From: Anaerolineales bacterium
GTDB taxonomy: Bacteria; Chloroflexota; Anaerolineae; Anaerolineales; Anaerolineaceae
Length of the DNA: 40,781 bases
Assembly (NCBI GenBank): GCA_020060485.1
Contig: JAGVAB010000047.1
Location: 1 to 40,781 of the forward strand
Direction: 5' to 3'
Within the stretch, counting starts at the first letter, position 1, and each line of letters opens with the position of its first letter. Below are positions 32,229 through 40,761 of the stretch, in pieces. Position numbers and translations under genes: made by a program. A model generated the notes under the pieces. The model was not told where the DNA came from. It did not search any database and saw nothing but the letters and a program-made list of their open reading frames with translations.

Positions 32229-33254
32229 ATGCAAAAAACGACCCGCCCGCTGCTCATCAGTTTGATTCCCCTGGCACTGATCGCCGTGCTGAGTGTCATG
32301 GCGGGCAGCACCCTCATCCCTCCCCGCATCCTGGCCAGTCTGCTGACTTCACCGCTCACCGGCCAGGAAACCCCGCCTGAATGGCGGCAATTTGCGGTGA
32401 TCCTCTACAAGCTGCGTCTGCCACGCGCCGCCCTGGTGGCCCTGACCGGCGCCGCCCTGGGCGGCAGTGGAGCTGCCTATCAAGGGCTGTTCCGCAATCC
32501 GCTGGCCGACCCCTACCTGATCGGCATTTCCTCGGGGGCTGGCCTGGGCGCAGTGCTGGCCATGAGCATCCGCTGGCCCTACACCCCGCTGGGGTTGATG
32601 GCCATCCCGGCTGCGGCTTTTGTGGCCGCCATGCTGACTGTGGGCATCGTCTATTCGCTGGCCAGGGTCGGCAAGACCGTGCCCACCACCAATCTGATCC
32701 TGGCCGGTGTGGCGGTCAGCGCCTTTGCCTCGGCCATCACCTCCTTTCTCATGCTTCTGTCCCGGGACGAACTGCATCGCGCCATTGCCTGGCTGCTGGG
32801 CGGCACGGCCGTCAGCGGCTGGCAGCCGGTGCTCATCTCGCTGCCCTATACCCTGCTGGGACTGGGCGCGCTGCTGAGCATGAGCTACAAACTGAATGTG
32901 CTCCAGTTTGGGGATGAACAGGCCCAGCAGCTTGGCCTGCCGGTGGAGCGCATCCGCCGCTGGATACTGGTGGCTGCCTCTCTGACCACTGCCGTGGCAG
33001 TGTCATTCTCTGGAATTATCGGCTTTGTGGGTTTGATCGTGCCCCATCTGGTGCGCATTTTGTGGGGCAGCGACTATCGGCGGGTCATGCCGCTTTCCAT
33101 TCTGAATGGGGCCACCATGCTGCTGTCTGCCGACCTCATCGCCCGCACAGTCATGGCCCCGCGCGAGATCCCCACCGGTATCATCACCGCCCTGGTGGGT
33201 GCACCATTTTTTCTGTGGATCCTGCGCCGCGCCAAAAAGCAATATTACTGGTAA
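32229..33254 (+). CDS. btuC: Cobalamin ABC transporter permease (FecCD family)
   Basis: 341 residues, about ten membrane segments, with the FecCD pattern: LRLPRAALVALTGAALGGSGAAYQGLFRNPLADPYLIGISSGAG near the start, MLLSRDELHRAIAWLLGG in the middle and GFVGLIVPHLVRILWGSDYRRVMPLS, which contains the coupling loop to the ATPase. It forms the BtuC2D2 channel. It is 138 bases from btuF with a REP-like hairpin between; no strong ribosome-binding site precedes the ATG, so stoichiometry may be tuned here. Confidence 0.92.
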   Translation: MQKTTRPLLISLIPLALIAVLSVMAGSTLIPPRILASLLTSPLTGQETPPEWRQFAVILYKLRLPRAALVALTGAALGGSGAAYQGLFRNPLADPYLIGISSGAGLGAVLAMSIRWPYTPLGLMAIPAAAFVAAMLTVGIVYSLARVGKTVPTTNLILAGVAVSAFASAITSFLMLLSRDELHRAIAWLLGGTAVSGWQPVLISLPYTLLGLGALLSMSYKLNVLQFGDEQAQQLGLPVERIRRWILVAASLTTAVAVSFSGIIGFVGLIVPHLVRILWGSDYRRVMPLSILNGATMLLSADLIARTVMAPREIPTGIITALVGAPFFLWILRRAKKQYYW

Positions 33255-33334
33255 ACCGAAAATGGTTATCAAAATTTCTTATTAATCTACACGCAACATA
33301 CTGCCAATTGCAGCAGCCCCCTGAGGAGGTGGCC

Positions 33335-34108
33335 ATGATCGAAGTACATGACTTGAGCGCATGTTATCAAAGTAAAACCATCCTGAAAGATGTCAGCTTT
33401 TCTTTGCAGGCTGGAGTTGTCATGGCGATCATCGGCCCGAATGGCGTTGGCAAGTCCACCCTGATCCGCGTCCTCAGCCGGGTCATGCCCATGCGCAGCG
33501 GTGAAGTGCGCATCATGGGCAAAAACCTGAATAGCTTTGACCATGAAGAGCTGGCGCGCTGCATGGCGGTTGTGCCGCAAGCCACCCAATTACCGGGTGG
33601 TTTCTCTGCCTGGGAAACCGTGCTGCTTGGCCGCACCCCCCACCTCAACTGGCTGGGGCAGATCTCTGCCCGGGATGAAACCATCGCCCGCCAGGCCATG
33701 CAAAGTACCGATACTCTCGATCTGGCCGAATGCCGCATCGGCGAAATCTCCGGCGGCGAACAGCAGCGTCTGCTGCTGGCGCGCGCCCTGGCACAGTCTG
33801 CCCCCATTTTATTGCTTGATGAACCCACCGCCCACCTCGACCTGCAATATCAGATCAGCCTGCTGCAAATGGTGCGCCAACTGGCGCATGAACGCCAACT
33901 GGCCGTGCTCATCACCCTGCACGACCTGAACCTGGTGGCGCGTTTCGCCGACCAGGTGGGCTTGTTATGCGGCGGCCGCTTGCAGGCTGTCGGCACACCG
34001 GAGCAGGTGCTCACCTCCCACCTGTTGAGCGAGGCTTACCGCGTCCCCCTGCATGTCATTCCCAACCCACAAAGCGGCCCGCCCCTGATCGTGCCCGTCT
34101 GTTCGTGA
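33335..34108 (+). CDS. btuD: Cobalamin ABC transporter ATPase
   Basis: 257 residues. Walker A GPNGVGKST, Q-loop VVPQATQLP, signature ISGGEQQRLLLARAL, Walker B ILLLDEPTAHLD and switch His in ITLHDLN, all intact. FepC/BtuD group. Start ATG 33335 has GAGGAGGT about 5 bases upstream; the frame is open further upstream but overlaps btuC. Last gene of the riboswitch operon. Confidence 0.93.
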   Translation: MIEVHDLSACYQSKTILKDVSFSLQAGVVMAIIGPNGVGKSTLIRVLSRVMPMRSGEVRIMGKNLNSFDHEELARCMAVVPQATQLPGGFSAWETVLLGRTPHLNWLGQISARDETIARQAMQSTDTLDLAECRIGEISGGEQQRLLLARALAQSAPILLLDEPTAHLDLQYQISLLQMVRQLAHERQLAVLITLHDLNLVARFADQVGLLCGGRLQAVGTPEQVLTSHLLSEAYRVPLHVIPNPQSGPPLIVPVCS

Positions 34109-34215
34109 CAGATCACCCCGGCTGCCCGCAGTGCCTGCAAGGATTTCTGATAATCGTTTGATTTTTTTCGGAAACCCCGCTCTCAATTTTCGGGGTGTGG
34201 GTTATACTTGCCCTG

Positions 34216-34854
34216 ATGAAATACACCACCCTCTTTTTTGACCTGGACGAAACTCTCTATGCCAGCGATTCCGGACTGTGGGATGTGATCAGCGAGCGCA
34301 TCTCATCCTACATGCTGGAGCGCATGGGCTTGCCGGCTGAGGAAATCCCGCAGCTGCGCCAACGGCTTTTCAGCACCTATGGCACCACCTTTGGCGGGCT
34401 GCGCCGGGAATTTCAGATTGACGACCAGGATTTTCTGGCCTATGTCCACAACCTGCCCCTGCAGGATTACCTGCAGCCCGACCCACAACTGCGCAGCATG
34501 CTGCTGGCCTATCCCCAGAAAAAGTGGATCTTCACCAATGCCGATGCCGGGCACGCCCAACGCATTTTGCAAAGGCTGGGCGTGGAAGATTGCTTCACCG
34601 GCATCATCGACATCCTCGATATCGACCCGCACAGCAAGCCGCACCCGCAGGCCTACCAGATTGCCCTGCGCATGGCCGGCCAGCCTGACCCCGCTGCCTG
34701 TGTCTTTGTGGATGACCGCTGGCCCAACCTGGAAAGCGCCCGGCAGATCGGCTTTTTCACCATTCAGGTGGGCAGCCACCCGGGCGGCCCCTTGGACCAT
34801 CCCCGCATTCCGACCATCACCGACCTGCCCAAAGTGCTATCGCCCGGTATGTAA
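34216..34854 (+). CDS. HAD-family pyrimidine 5'-nucleotidase-like hydrolase
   Basis: 212 residues. Motif I FFDLDETLYAS (both Asp present), motif II WIFTNADAGH, motif III Lys in HSKPHPQAYQ, and motif IV FVDDRWPNLESA. The FDLDETLY start and small helical cap are typical of the yeast Sdt1/PynN-like pyrimidine 5'-nucleotidase group. The chosen start is 34216; a TATACT lies at 34203-34208, only 7 bases upstream, and no ribosome-binding site is visible, so a leaderless mRNA is likely. Confidence 0.85.
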   Translation: MKYTTLFFDLDETLYASDSGLWDVISERISSYMLERMGLPAEEIPQLRQRLFSTYGTTFGGLRREFQIDDQDFLAYVHNLPLQDYLQPDPQLRSMLLAYPQKKWIFTNADAGHAQRILQRLGVEDCFTGIIDILDIDPHSKPHPQAYQIALRMAGQPDPAACVFVDDRWPNLESARQIGFFTIQVGSHPGGPLDHPRIPTITDLPKVLSPGM

Positions 34855-35041
34855 CATCAACTCGCAAGGGGAGAAATCTTCTGCCAACAAGCAATGCTGG
34901 CACAGCCACCAAAAACCTTTTACTTCATAATCAGACAAAAACAGTCGCTATACTATTTGTTAACAATTTTGTGGTAATCTTAGGCAATACAAAAATTGCA
35001 GGCACGCGCCATGCGTGTTTAAGATCTGTCAGGAGCATTTC

Positions 35042-36280
35042 ATGTCAAAAACATTACGCGTTATCCTGTCAATCCTCATTGGATTGATGCTGTTTATTAT
35101 CATCTTTTCCAGCGGCATGGCAGCCGGACTGGCAGTCGGCAACATACCAGGCGTGAATGCAGCATTGCCATTCCTGAACCTCAACCAGGAAGGCGCCGCT
35201 GCCCCCAGCGCCGATCTGGACACCCTCTTCCAGCCTTTCTGGGAATCCTGGAATCTCGTTCATGACCAGTATGTGGATCAACCGATTGACGATGTGGAGA
35301 TGATGCGCGGCGCCATTCGCGGCATGCTCCAGTCACTTGAAGACCCGCACACCTCCTACATGGACCCCGAAGAATACGAAACGACCAACGCCCCCCTGAA
35401 CGGGGAATACGAGGGCATCGGCGCCTGGGTGGATATTACCGGTGAATATCTGGCTATCATCAGCCCCATGCCCAACTCTCCCGCCGAAAAAGCCGGCTTG
35501 AAACCTGAAGACCTGGTGATTGGGGTAAACGGCAAGGATGTAACCGGTGTGGATGGCAACCTGGTGCTGCGCGACATCCTCGGTCCAGCTGGAACCGATG
35601 TAACCCTGACCATCAAGCGCAAAGACATGCCCGAACCTTTTGACGTTACCATCACCCGCGCAAAAATTGCCGTTCCCAGTGTGGAAGGTAAAATGCTGGA
35701 TGAAAATGTGGCGTACATCCAGATCAACACCTTTGGCGAAAAAACGACCAGAGAGCTGCGTGACAGCCTGCGGGATTTGATGAAGCAGAACCCGGTTGGC
35801 ATGATCATTGATCTGCGCTATAACGGTGGAGGCTATCTTAACACCTCCATTGATGTGATCTCCCAATTCATTGAGGGCAATCAGGTGGTCCTGATTGAGG
35901 AAATGGGCGATGGCAGCCGTACCATATTTAATTCCAAAAATGGCGGCCTGGCCACCAAGATTCCCCTGGTCGTGCTGGTCAATGAAGGCTCAGCCTCAGC
36001 CTCAGAGATTTTCGCCGGCGCCATTCAGGATTACGGCCGCGGCACGCTGGTGGGAACAACCACCTTTGGCAAAGGTTCGGTGCAAAACTGGATTCCCCTG
36101 TCCAACGAGCAGGGAGCCGTACGGGTTACCATCGCCCGCTGGCTGACCCCCAATGAACGCCATATCCACAACATCGGCCTTGAACCGGATGTGATGGTGG
36201 AGTTCACTGAAGAGGACATCGCCGCCGAACGGGATCCGCAACTGGAAAAAGCCATCGAGATCCTTACCGGCAGCAATTGA
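35042..36280 (+). CDS. S41-family C-terminal processing peptidase (Ctp/Prc)
   Basis: 412 residues. An N-terminal membrane segment (about 6-32) is followed by a helical region, a PDZ domain (about 110-200; IISPMPNSPAEKAGLKPEDLVIGVNG) and the S41 catalytic core. Catalytic Ser319 lies in NEGSASASEIFAG and the general base Lys344 in TFGKGSVQNW, 25 residues apart as in E. coli Prc. These proteases trim C-termini of exported or damaged proteins outside the membrane. AGGAG lies 7 bases before ATG 35042; an in-frame ATG at 35015 lacks a signal. Confidence 0.95.
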   Translation: MSKTLRVILSILIGLMLFIIIFSSGMAAGLAVGNIPGVNAALPFLNLNQEGAAAPSADLDTLFQPFWESWNLVHDQYVDQPIDDVEMMRGAIRGMLQSLEDPHTSYMDPEEYETTNAPLNGEYEGIGAWVDITGEYLAIISPMPNSPAEKAGLKPEDLVIGVNGKDVTGVDGNLVLRDILGPAGTDVTLTIKRKDMPEPFDVTITRAKIAVPSVEGKMLDENVAYIQINTFGEKTTRELRDSLRDLMKQNPVGMIIDLRYNGGGYLNTSIDVISQFIEGNQVVLIEEMGDGSRTIFNSKNGGLATKIPLVVLVNEGSASASEIFAGAIQDYGRGTLVGTTTFGKGSVQNWIPLSNEQGAVRVTIARWLTPNERHIHNIGLEPDVMVEFTEEDIAAERDPQLEKAIEILTGSN

Positions 36281-36355
36281 ACTGCTGTAAGTCAACCTGA
36301 CGCCTCTTTACCCGTCCATTATTTGAGCTGCCGGGAAAAATCAACGGAGGACGCG

Positions 36356-36790
36356 ATGATTGGAATCATATTGGTCAGTCATGGCGGTCTGGCAAAAGGC
36401 CTGCTGGATGCCCTGCAGATGATCACCGGTCAACAGAAAGCCATCGCCAGCCTCGCCCTCAATGAAACCGATGCCGTGGACGAACTCGTTGAGCGCATTG
36501 GGACAGCCGTCGATCAGACAGCCGGGAAAGAAGGCACGCTGATCCTGGTGGATGTATTGGGCGCCAGTCCTTTTAACGCCAGTGCCAGGCTGGCCTTGAG
36601 CCGCCCCACTCAGAAGATTGATGTCATCACAGGCATGAATTTACCCATGTTGATCGAGTTGGTCACACAGCGGGAAAACCTGACCCTGGAAGATGCTGTT
36701 GCCGCAGCATGCAAATCTGGTTCGCAAGGAATTGTCACCCTGTCAGACCTCATGCGTCAGACAGATTCCGCAGCAAGCACCAAACCTTGA
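36356..36790 (+). CDS. Mannose-type PTS EIIA domain protein, orphan
   Basis: 144 residues, a single EIIA-Man domain. The phosphorylated His is His9 in ILVSHGGLAKGLLDA, and ILVDVLGASPFNA and ITGMNLPMLIEL complete the fold. EIIA-Man proteins receive phosphate from HPr. No EIIB, EIIC, EIID, HPr or dihydroxyacetone-kinase gene is adjacent, so a regulatory role or a remotely encoded partner is inferred. GGAGG precedes the ATG by 6 bases. It follows the S41 protease gene by 75 bases. Confidence 0.88.
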   Translation: MIGIILVSHGGLAKGLLDALQMITGQQKAIASLALNETDAVDELVERIGTAVDQTAGKEGTLILVDVLGASPFNASARLALSRPTQKIDVITGMNLPMLIELVTQRENLTLEDAVAAACKSGSQGIVTLSDLMRQTDSAASTKP

Positions 36791-36945
36791 TCCCGGCGAA
36801 TCCCATTTCACTGGCAAAGCATTTTCGGCATACTCTTGGACCCGAAAACATCCACCTGCCGCCTGTTGCCTACAATTCGATGATATGGTTTTTCTGAATG
36901 GAAACCTGCAAAAAACGCCATTAACCCATCAGCCCGGCTGCTAAG

Positions 36946-36977
36946 ACTGACCGGCAGGTTGCAACCTGCCGGTCAGT
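36946..36977. terminator. Perfect 32-bp palindrome between convergent genes
   Basis: The two 16-base arms (36946-36961 and 36962-36977) are exact reverse complements with no loop; the core is GGCAGGTTGCAACCTGCC. It separates the EIIA gene from herA (36991), so a bidirectional terminator is likely. T-runs are short on both sides, and it could also be a REP-like element. Confidence 0.6.
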
Positions 36978-36990
36978 TTGGAGTGAGGGA

Positions 36991-38739
36991 TCAAAAACCC
37001 AAATCGCTGATCACATCCCTGGCGGTGCGCTGCCCGCCGCCTTTTTTCTCTTTCAGCAGTTCCTGCCAGAAGCGTTCATCATAGCGCCGCGAGCGTAGCG
37101 GGATGGGCATTGGCACCCCCCAGCCGAGGAGCAAGACTTCTTCCTTGGGCTGCAAACGGGCAAGCATGCCGCGCAGGGCATCCCGTCCAGCCAGCCCGGA
37201 AAGAACGGCGTGCGTGTCAGCATCGTCACCCAGCCAGCCAGTGATGCGCGTGCCAAGCTGCGACATGACCTCGTCATAGATCTGCGAAGGCCGCTGGTCG
37301 ATGATCAGCAGGGTCACATAATATTTGCGCATCTCGCGGGCAATAGTGCTGAAGGTGGTCTGCGAAGCCATCTCGCGGTTAAGCAGCTTATGCGCCTCCT
37401 CCACCACGATCACCAGCGGGCGCGGTTCTTTCTCGCCGTGAGTGCGGTACTCATTGGTGGTCTGCTCCCAGCGGAACCGAATGCGGCGGGTGAGCAGGTT
37501 GGTCACCAGCAGATAATCCAGATCAGATTCATTCTTTCCAAAGGACAAAATTACATGTTGTCCAGCTTCAAGGGACTTGATGATCTCATCCAGACCGGCG
37601 GAAGCGGGTTCTTCGGAAAGATAGGGAAGGTTGAAAACGCGCCCCAGCTTGCTGTGCAGGGCTTCGGCCGCCGTTACGTTGACCCCATTGGCATTGGCCC
37701 AGAAAGCCACGCTGCCCGGGGCAGGCATTTTTTTGCCCTCTTCGTTCTCAATGGTGGTACCGACTTCCATGTGCTTGAATGCCGAGAACCAATTCGACTG
37801 GCCCAGGGAATAGCGCAGTGCATCCAGGGTGGTAGGGGTGGTCTCCTTCAGGTTCAGCTCGCGGGTCAGCATCTCGATATCTTCCGGCTGGATGTCCCGC
37901 TCGGCAATCTCCAGGTGAAAGTCGGGATTGTTTCCGCGGATATTGGTGCCGCGCCCAAGGCCGACCACCCGCATCCGGGAACGGAATTTGGTTTGCAGGC
38001 CGATCACCCGCTCATTGGTGTCAGATGCCGTGTCATCAAAACCATACTCGTTGTGCATGTCAAAGACCAGCACCGAAGATTTGTTATATTTGATCAACCC
38101 GGCCAGAATGATGCGGGTGAGGAAAGATTTGCCCGTGCCAGTGGCGCCAAAGATGCCTGCCGACCGCTGCACGAATTTCTTGAGGTCAATGCACACCGGA
38201 TGACCCTGCTCGCGGGTGGAACCGATGCGGAAGTAATCTTCATGCATTTCGTCGCCAAAGATCTCGGCCACATCCCCCGCCTGGGCCAGGCGCACGCGGG
38301 CATGGTGTGAAGGCACGGTCTTGACCGGAATGGGATGCGGGTTTTGATTCTCATGCGCCGTGTTCCAGGCATCGAGCATGCGCTGATAAGCTACCGCACC
38401 CACCTGCTCGATCAATTCGGGCTGCGGGCCGCGCTCCAGCATCAATGCCGGCAGCACCTCAAGGTTGGTGTACAGGGTCTGCCCATGCAGCAGACGGGCC
38501 AGGCCAGCCGGCAAGCGTTCTTCGCTTTGTTCATCGGCAAAACGGGGATCGGTGGCGCCCAATTGCAGGTCGGTCACCAGACCATAGAACTGCCACTCCC
38601 CGCTCTCGATGACCACAAAACCGCCCTCTTGCACCTGCTGGGGCGGGACAGTTAGCCGCACGCGCAGGCTGTCCTTAAGCGTGCCGCCCACAAGATAACC
38701 GATGTATTCTCCATTCTGGTAAACACTGAGTTCTGTCAT
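36991..38739 (-). CDS. herA: HerA-type ATPase (HerA/FtsK superfamily)
   Basis: 582 residues. An N-terminal HAS-barrel (about 1-85) precedes the ATPase core: Walker A IFGATGTGKSFL (P-loop 198-205), Walker B LVIVVEEAHKLL, and the arginine-finger and polar-glutamine region LLIIDQRPSQI. HerA hexamers partner with NurA nuclease for DNA end resection in archaea and some bacteria. The start ATG overlaps the stop of the preceding gene by 4 bases (ATGA), and that gene overlaps nurA in the same way, so the three are translationally coupled. Confidence 0.93.
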   Translation of the reverse strand: MTELSVYQNGEYIGYLVGGTLKDSLRVRLTVPPQQVQEGGFVVIESGEWQFYGLVTDLQLGATDPRFADEQSEERLPAGLARLLHGQTLYTNLEVLPALMLERGPQPELIEQVGAVAYQRMLDAWNTAHENQNPHPIPVKTVPSHHARVRLAQAGDVAEIFGDEMHEDYFRIGSTREQGHPVCIDLKKFVQRSAGIFGATGTGKSFLTRIILAGLIKYNKSSVLVFDMHNEYGFDDTASDTNERVIGLQTKFRSRMRVVGLGRGTNIRGNNPDFHLEIAERDIQPEDIEMLTRELNLKETTPTTLDALRYSLGQSNWFSAFKHMEVGTTIENEEGKKMPAPGSVAFWANANGVNVTAAEALHSKLGRVFNLPYLSEEPASAGLDEIIKSLEAGQHVILSFGKNESDLDYLLVTNLLTRRIRFRWEQTTNEYRTHGEKEPRPLVIVVEEAHKLLNREMASQTTFSTIAREMRKYYVTLLIIDQRPSQIYDEVMSQLGTRITGWLGDDADTHAVLSGLAGRDALRGMLARLQPKEEVLLLGWGVPMPIPLRSRRYDERFWQELLKEKKGGGQRTARDVISDLGF

Positions 38740-39389
38740 GAAAGGCCTCCCGGAGTCTGTCCAAAGGAAATGCCCGCATCTCCCAATGCCCCAAGGACAC
38801 TCATCAGGGTCGGGTAATCATCCCGCAGCAGGGTGATCAGTTCGCGGGTGGCATTCCCCGCCCAGGCGGGGTCGCTGCATGACAGGCCGGGAAAGGCATG
38901 GGCGGCAGCCGACTGGCGCAAATGTGCCGCCAGCAGCTCACCTATCGGCAAGTCGGCATTGCGCAGCACATGGCGAAAGTAACCAAACCGCCCGCCCGCC
39001 GTGAAGCGGCACAATTCTTCGCCGGTGCAAGTGTAAATGGCATCCAGACTGAGGGGCGGACGAGGAGGCAACAAATGCTGCACCCGTTCCCCTTCCTGGT
39101 AACCAACAAAGACCACGCTGATCTCCAGCGGCACATTGCGGTTGATGCGGTTATCCAGGATCACATCCGAGGAAACGGTTTCGGTAGCAGCAAGTTGACG
39201 CACCAGACCATCGTCATCCACGTGAATATCGTGGATCAAACCGAAGATCTGATAGTCCTCATTACCGCCGAGGGGAATGCGCAGCATGGCCCCAAAAGAG
39301 GGCACCCCCCACTGCGAAAGGCGGCAGCCGACCACACAACCGGTGGTGCTGGCGCGCAGCAATTTTCCAACTTCAATGGCTTGGTTCAT
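38736..39389 (-). CDS. HAS-barrel-like protein in the nurA-herA operon
   Basis: 217 residues, no catalytic motif seen. The N-terminal 75 residues (IEVGKLLRASTTGCVVGCRL, SFGAMLRIPLG, YQIFGLIHDIHVDDDGLVRQL) resemble the beta-barrel HAS domain found at the N-terminus of HerA and of ATP synthase subunits. The middle contains PPRPPLSLDAIYTCTGEEL and a C-terminal helical part (about 140-215). Four-base overlaps on both sides couple it to nurA and herA. A structural adaptor in the HerA-NurA complex is an inference from fold and position; I know of no described function. Confidence 0.7.
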   Translation of the reverse strand: MNQAIEVGKLLRASTTGCVVGCRLSQWGVPSFGAMLRIPLGGNEDYQIFGLIHDIHVDDDGLVRQLAATETVSSDVILDNRINRNVPLEISVVFVGYQEGERVQHLLPPRPPLSLDAIYTCTGEELCRFTAGGRFGYFRHVLRNADLPIGELLAAHLRQSAAAHAFPGLSCSDPAWAGNATRELITLLRDDYPTLMSVLGALGDAGISFGQTPGGLS

Positions 39390-40585
39390 GAATACCTCTT
39401 GCGGTCACCTGAATGATCTTTGGTGAATTGTTTTGCAGAACTATCACCCGGCTCCATACCGCGCCGGCGCAGTTCCATTTCAATCATGGCCTGCAGTTGC
39501 TGCTTCTCCTCCAGCCGCACCACCGCCACTTCATGCGAGCGGTGCAGGGCATAGGGATAGGGACGTGTGCCAAGCATCTGGCACTGGTCAATCAGCACAG
39601 CATGCAGCAGGCCAAGCAGGTCTGCATTATTTGCCACCCAGGCAGGAACTTCCACCCGCACCAGGGAGGGGCGCTGCGGACGGCCAACGTTCACATAAAA
39701 GAAATGCAGTTCAATCTCGCCAGAAAAAGCCTCCCGGGAACGGGACTGGAGGCCAAAGACAGCCGAACGATCACCCGGTTGCAGGTGCTCGGACAATAAC
39801 CCGGCATCCGTTACGCCCGGCAGGCTGCGCTCATGCCCGGCGCGCTCAAGGCGCCCGCGCTGGGCCAGGTCAACCAGTTCCAGCAAACGCACCACAAGGT
39901 CAGAGCGCGGTTTGTCCACATAACCGGCGGCGGCAACTTGCGGAGAGGCAAGGGCGCGCAAGGATTGCAGGTAATCTGCAAAAAGTTGTTTCACATCCGC
40001 CCGCTCCTGGGGGTCACGCACAAACGGCTCCAGCGGACCATCCGTGAGGGCAATCACCAGAGCCTGGGGTGCGCTGCGCAGTTCTTTGAAGGCCAGATCG
40101 GCCAGCAGTTGGCGCTCGTTGAGATCGCGGCGCAAGGCAACCGCCTCTTCACCAATTGTGCCGCCATTGTCCATGTAAAGCTGGTCACCGGTGATCAACT
40201 CGCTGTGAACAACTTCGGCAGGCGCCAGGCCGGAACCGGGAGCCATGCGAAACGCGCCGACATTGATCACACCGAAAGGCACACTGTCATGGCGGCTGGG
40301 GTTGATCTGCGAGCCGTCGGCCGCCAGGATGATGATGCCGGAAGGCGAGACCGGGGGCGGGTAATGCGCCATCAACGGCTCGGCCACTGGCACCGCGCAG
40401 CGCAGGCCGCGGTTGACCGCTGCGGCCTGGGCGACGCAGGATTTCAACTGATCCAGATTGGTGTTCCAGGTTTCAAGCAATTCTGCGGCCTGCTGTTTGA
40501 GCGCCTGCAAACGCTGCACGCGCTGCGGCTCCTGCTCGCCCATCTGGCGGATCTGCCCCTGGATTTCGTGGTAATTGACTGGCAT
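39386..40585 (-). CDS. nurA: NurA-domain nuclease
   Basis: 399 residues. An N-terminal coiled region (about 1-55) precedes the NurA domain. Metal-binding Asp90 lies in ILAADGSQINPSRH and Asp182 in ALTDGPLEP; the C-terminal RPYPYALHRSHEVAVVR contains the conserved His and Glu segment of the family. NurA is a 5'-3' exonuclease/endonuclease with an RNase H-like fold that works with HerA. Start ATG 40585 has AGGGGAG just upstream. First gene of the operon; its promoter carries a SOS-like box. Confidence 0.9.
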   Translation of the reverse strand: MPVNYHEIQGQIRQMGEQEPQRVQRLQALKQQAAELLETWNTNLDQLKSCVAQAAAVNRGLRCAVPVAEPLMAHYPPPVSPSGIIILAADGSQINPSRHDSVPFGVINVGAFRMAPGSGLAPAEVVHSELITGDQLYMDNGGTIGEEAVALRRDLNERQLLADLAFKELRSAPQALVIALTDGPLEPFVRDPQERADVKQLFADYLQSLRALASPQVAAAGYVDKPRSDLVVRLLELVDLAQRGRLERAGHERSLPGVTDAGLLSEHLQPGDRSAVFGLQSRSREAFSGEIELHFFYVNVGRPQRPSLVRVEVPAWVANNADLLGLLHAVLIDQCQMLGTRPYPYALHRSHEVAVVRLEEKQQLQAMIEMELRRRGMEPGDSSAKQFTKDHSGDRKRYS

Positions 40586-40601
40586 GGCTCCCCTGATTCA
40601 T

Positions 40602-40625
40602 CGAACATTTGTTTTGTTGAGTATA
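40602..40625 (-). promoter_or_regulatory. nurA operon promoter with a SOS-like box
   Basis: On the minus strand TATACT (40625-40620) is preceded by TTTTGC at a 17-base spacing. About +4 to +18 lies AACAAATGTTCGA (40613-40601), which matches the GAAC-N4-GTTC SOS box with one mismatch in one half-site. The 12-bp core CGAACATTTGTT is identical to that at rarA. Confidence 0.5.
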
Positions 40626-40734
40626 CCATAACCTGCCAGTGCGCAAAAGCAGCACCGGCAGGGGGCGCATGGCCTTCTCAAGGTTAATTTGCAGTTCCCT
40701 TATCTTAATGATGACGCCAAATTACAGGCCAATG

Positions 40735-40761
40735 ACCCCGGTTTCCGTACATCGCCGGGGT
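40735..40761. other. Hairpin near the right edge; rest of the stretch empty
   Basis: ACCCCGG (40735-40741) pairs with CCGGGGT (40755-40761), followed by TTCTG on the plus strand. It may be a terminator for a gene beyond the window. Nothing else is supported between 40643 and 40781. Confidence 0.35.

Noticed and set aside
37210..38310. Plus-strand open frame of 366 codons opposite herA
   Set aside because: Mirror frame of a confidently identified ATPase; no ribosome-binding site or domain.
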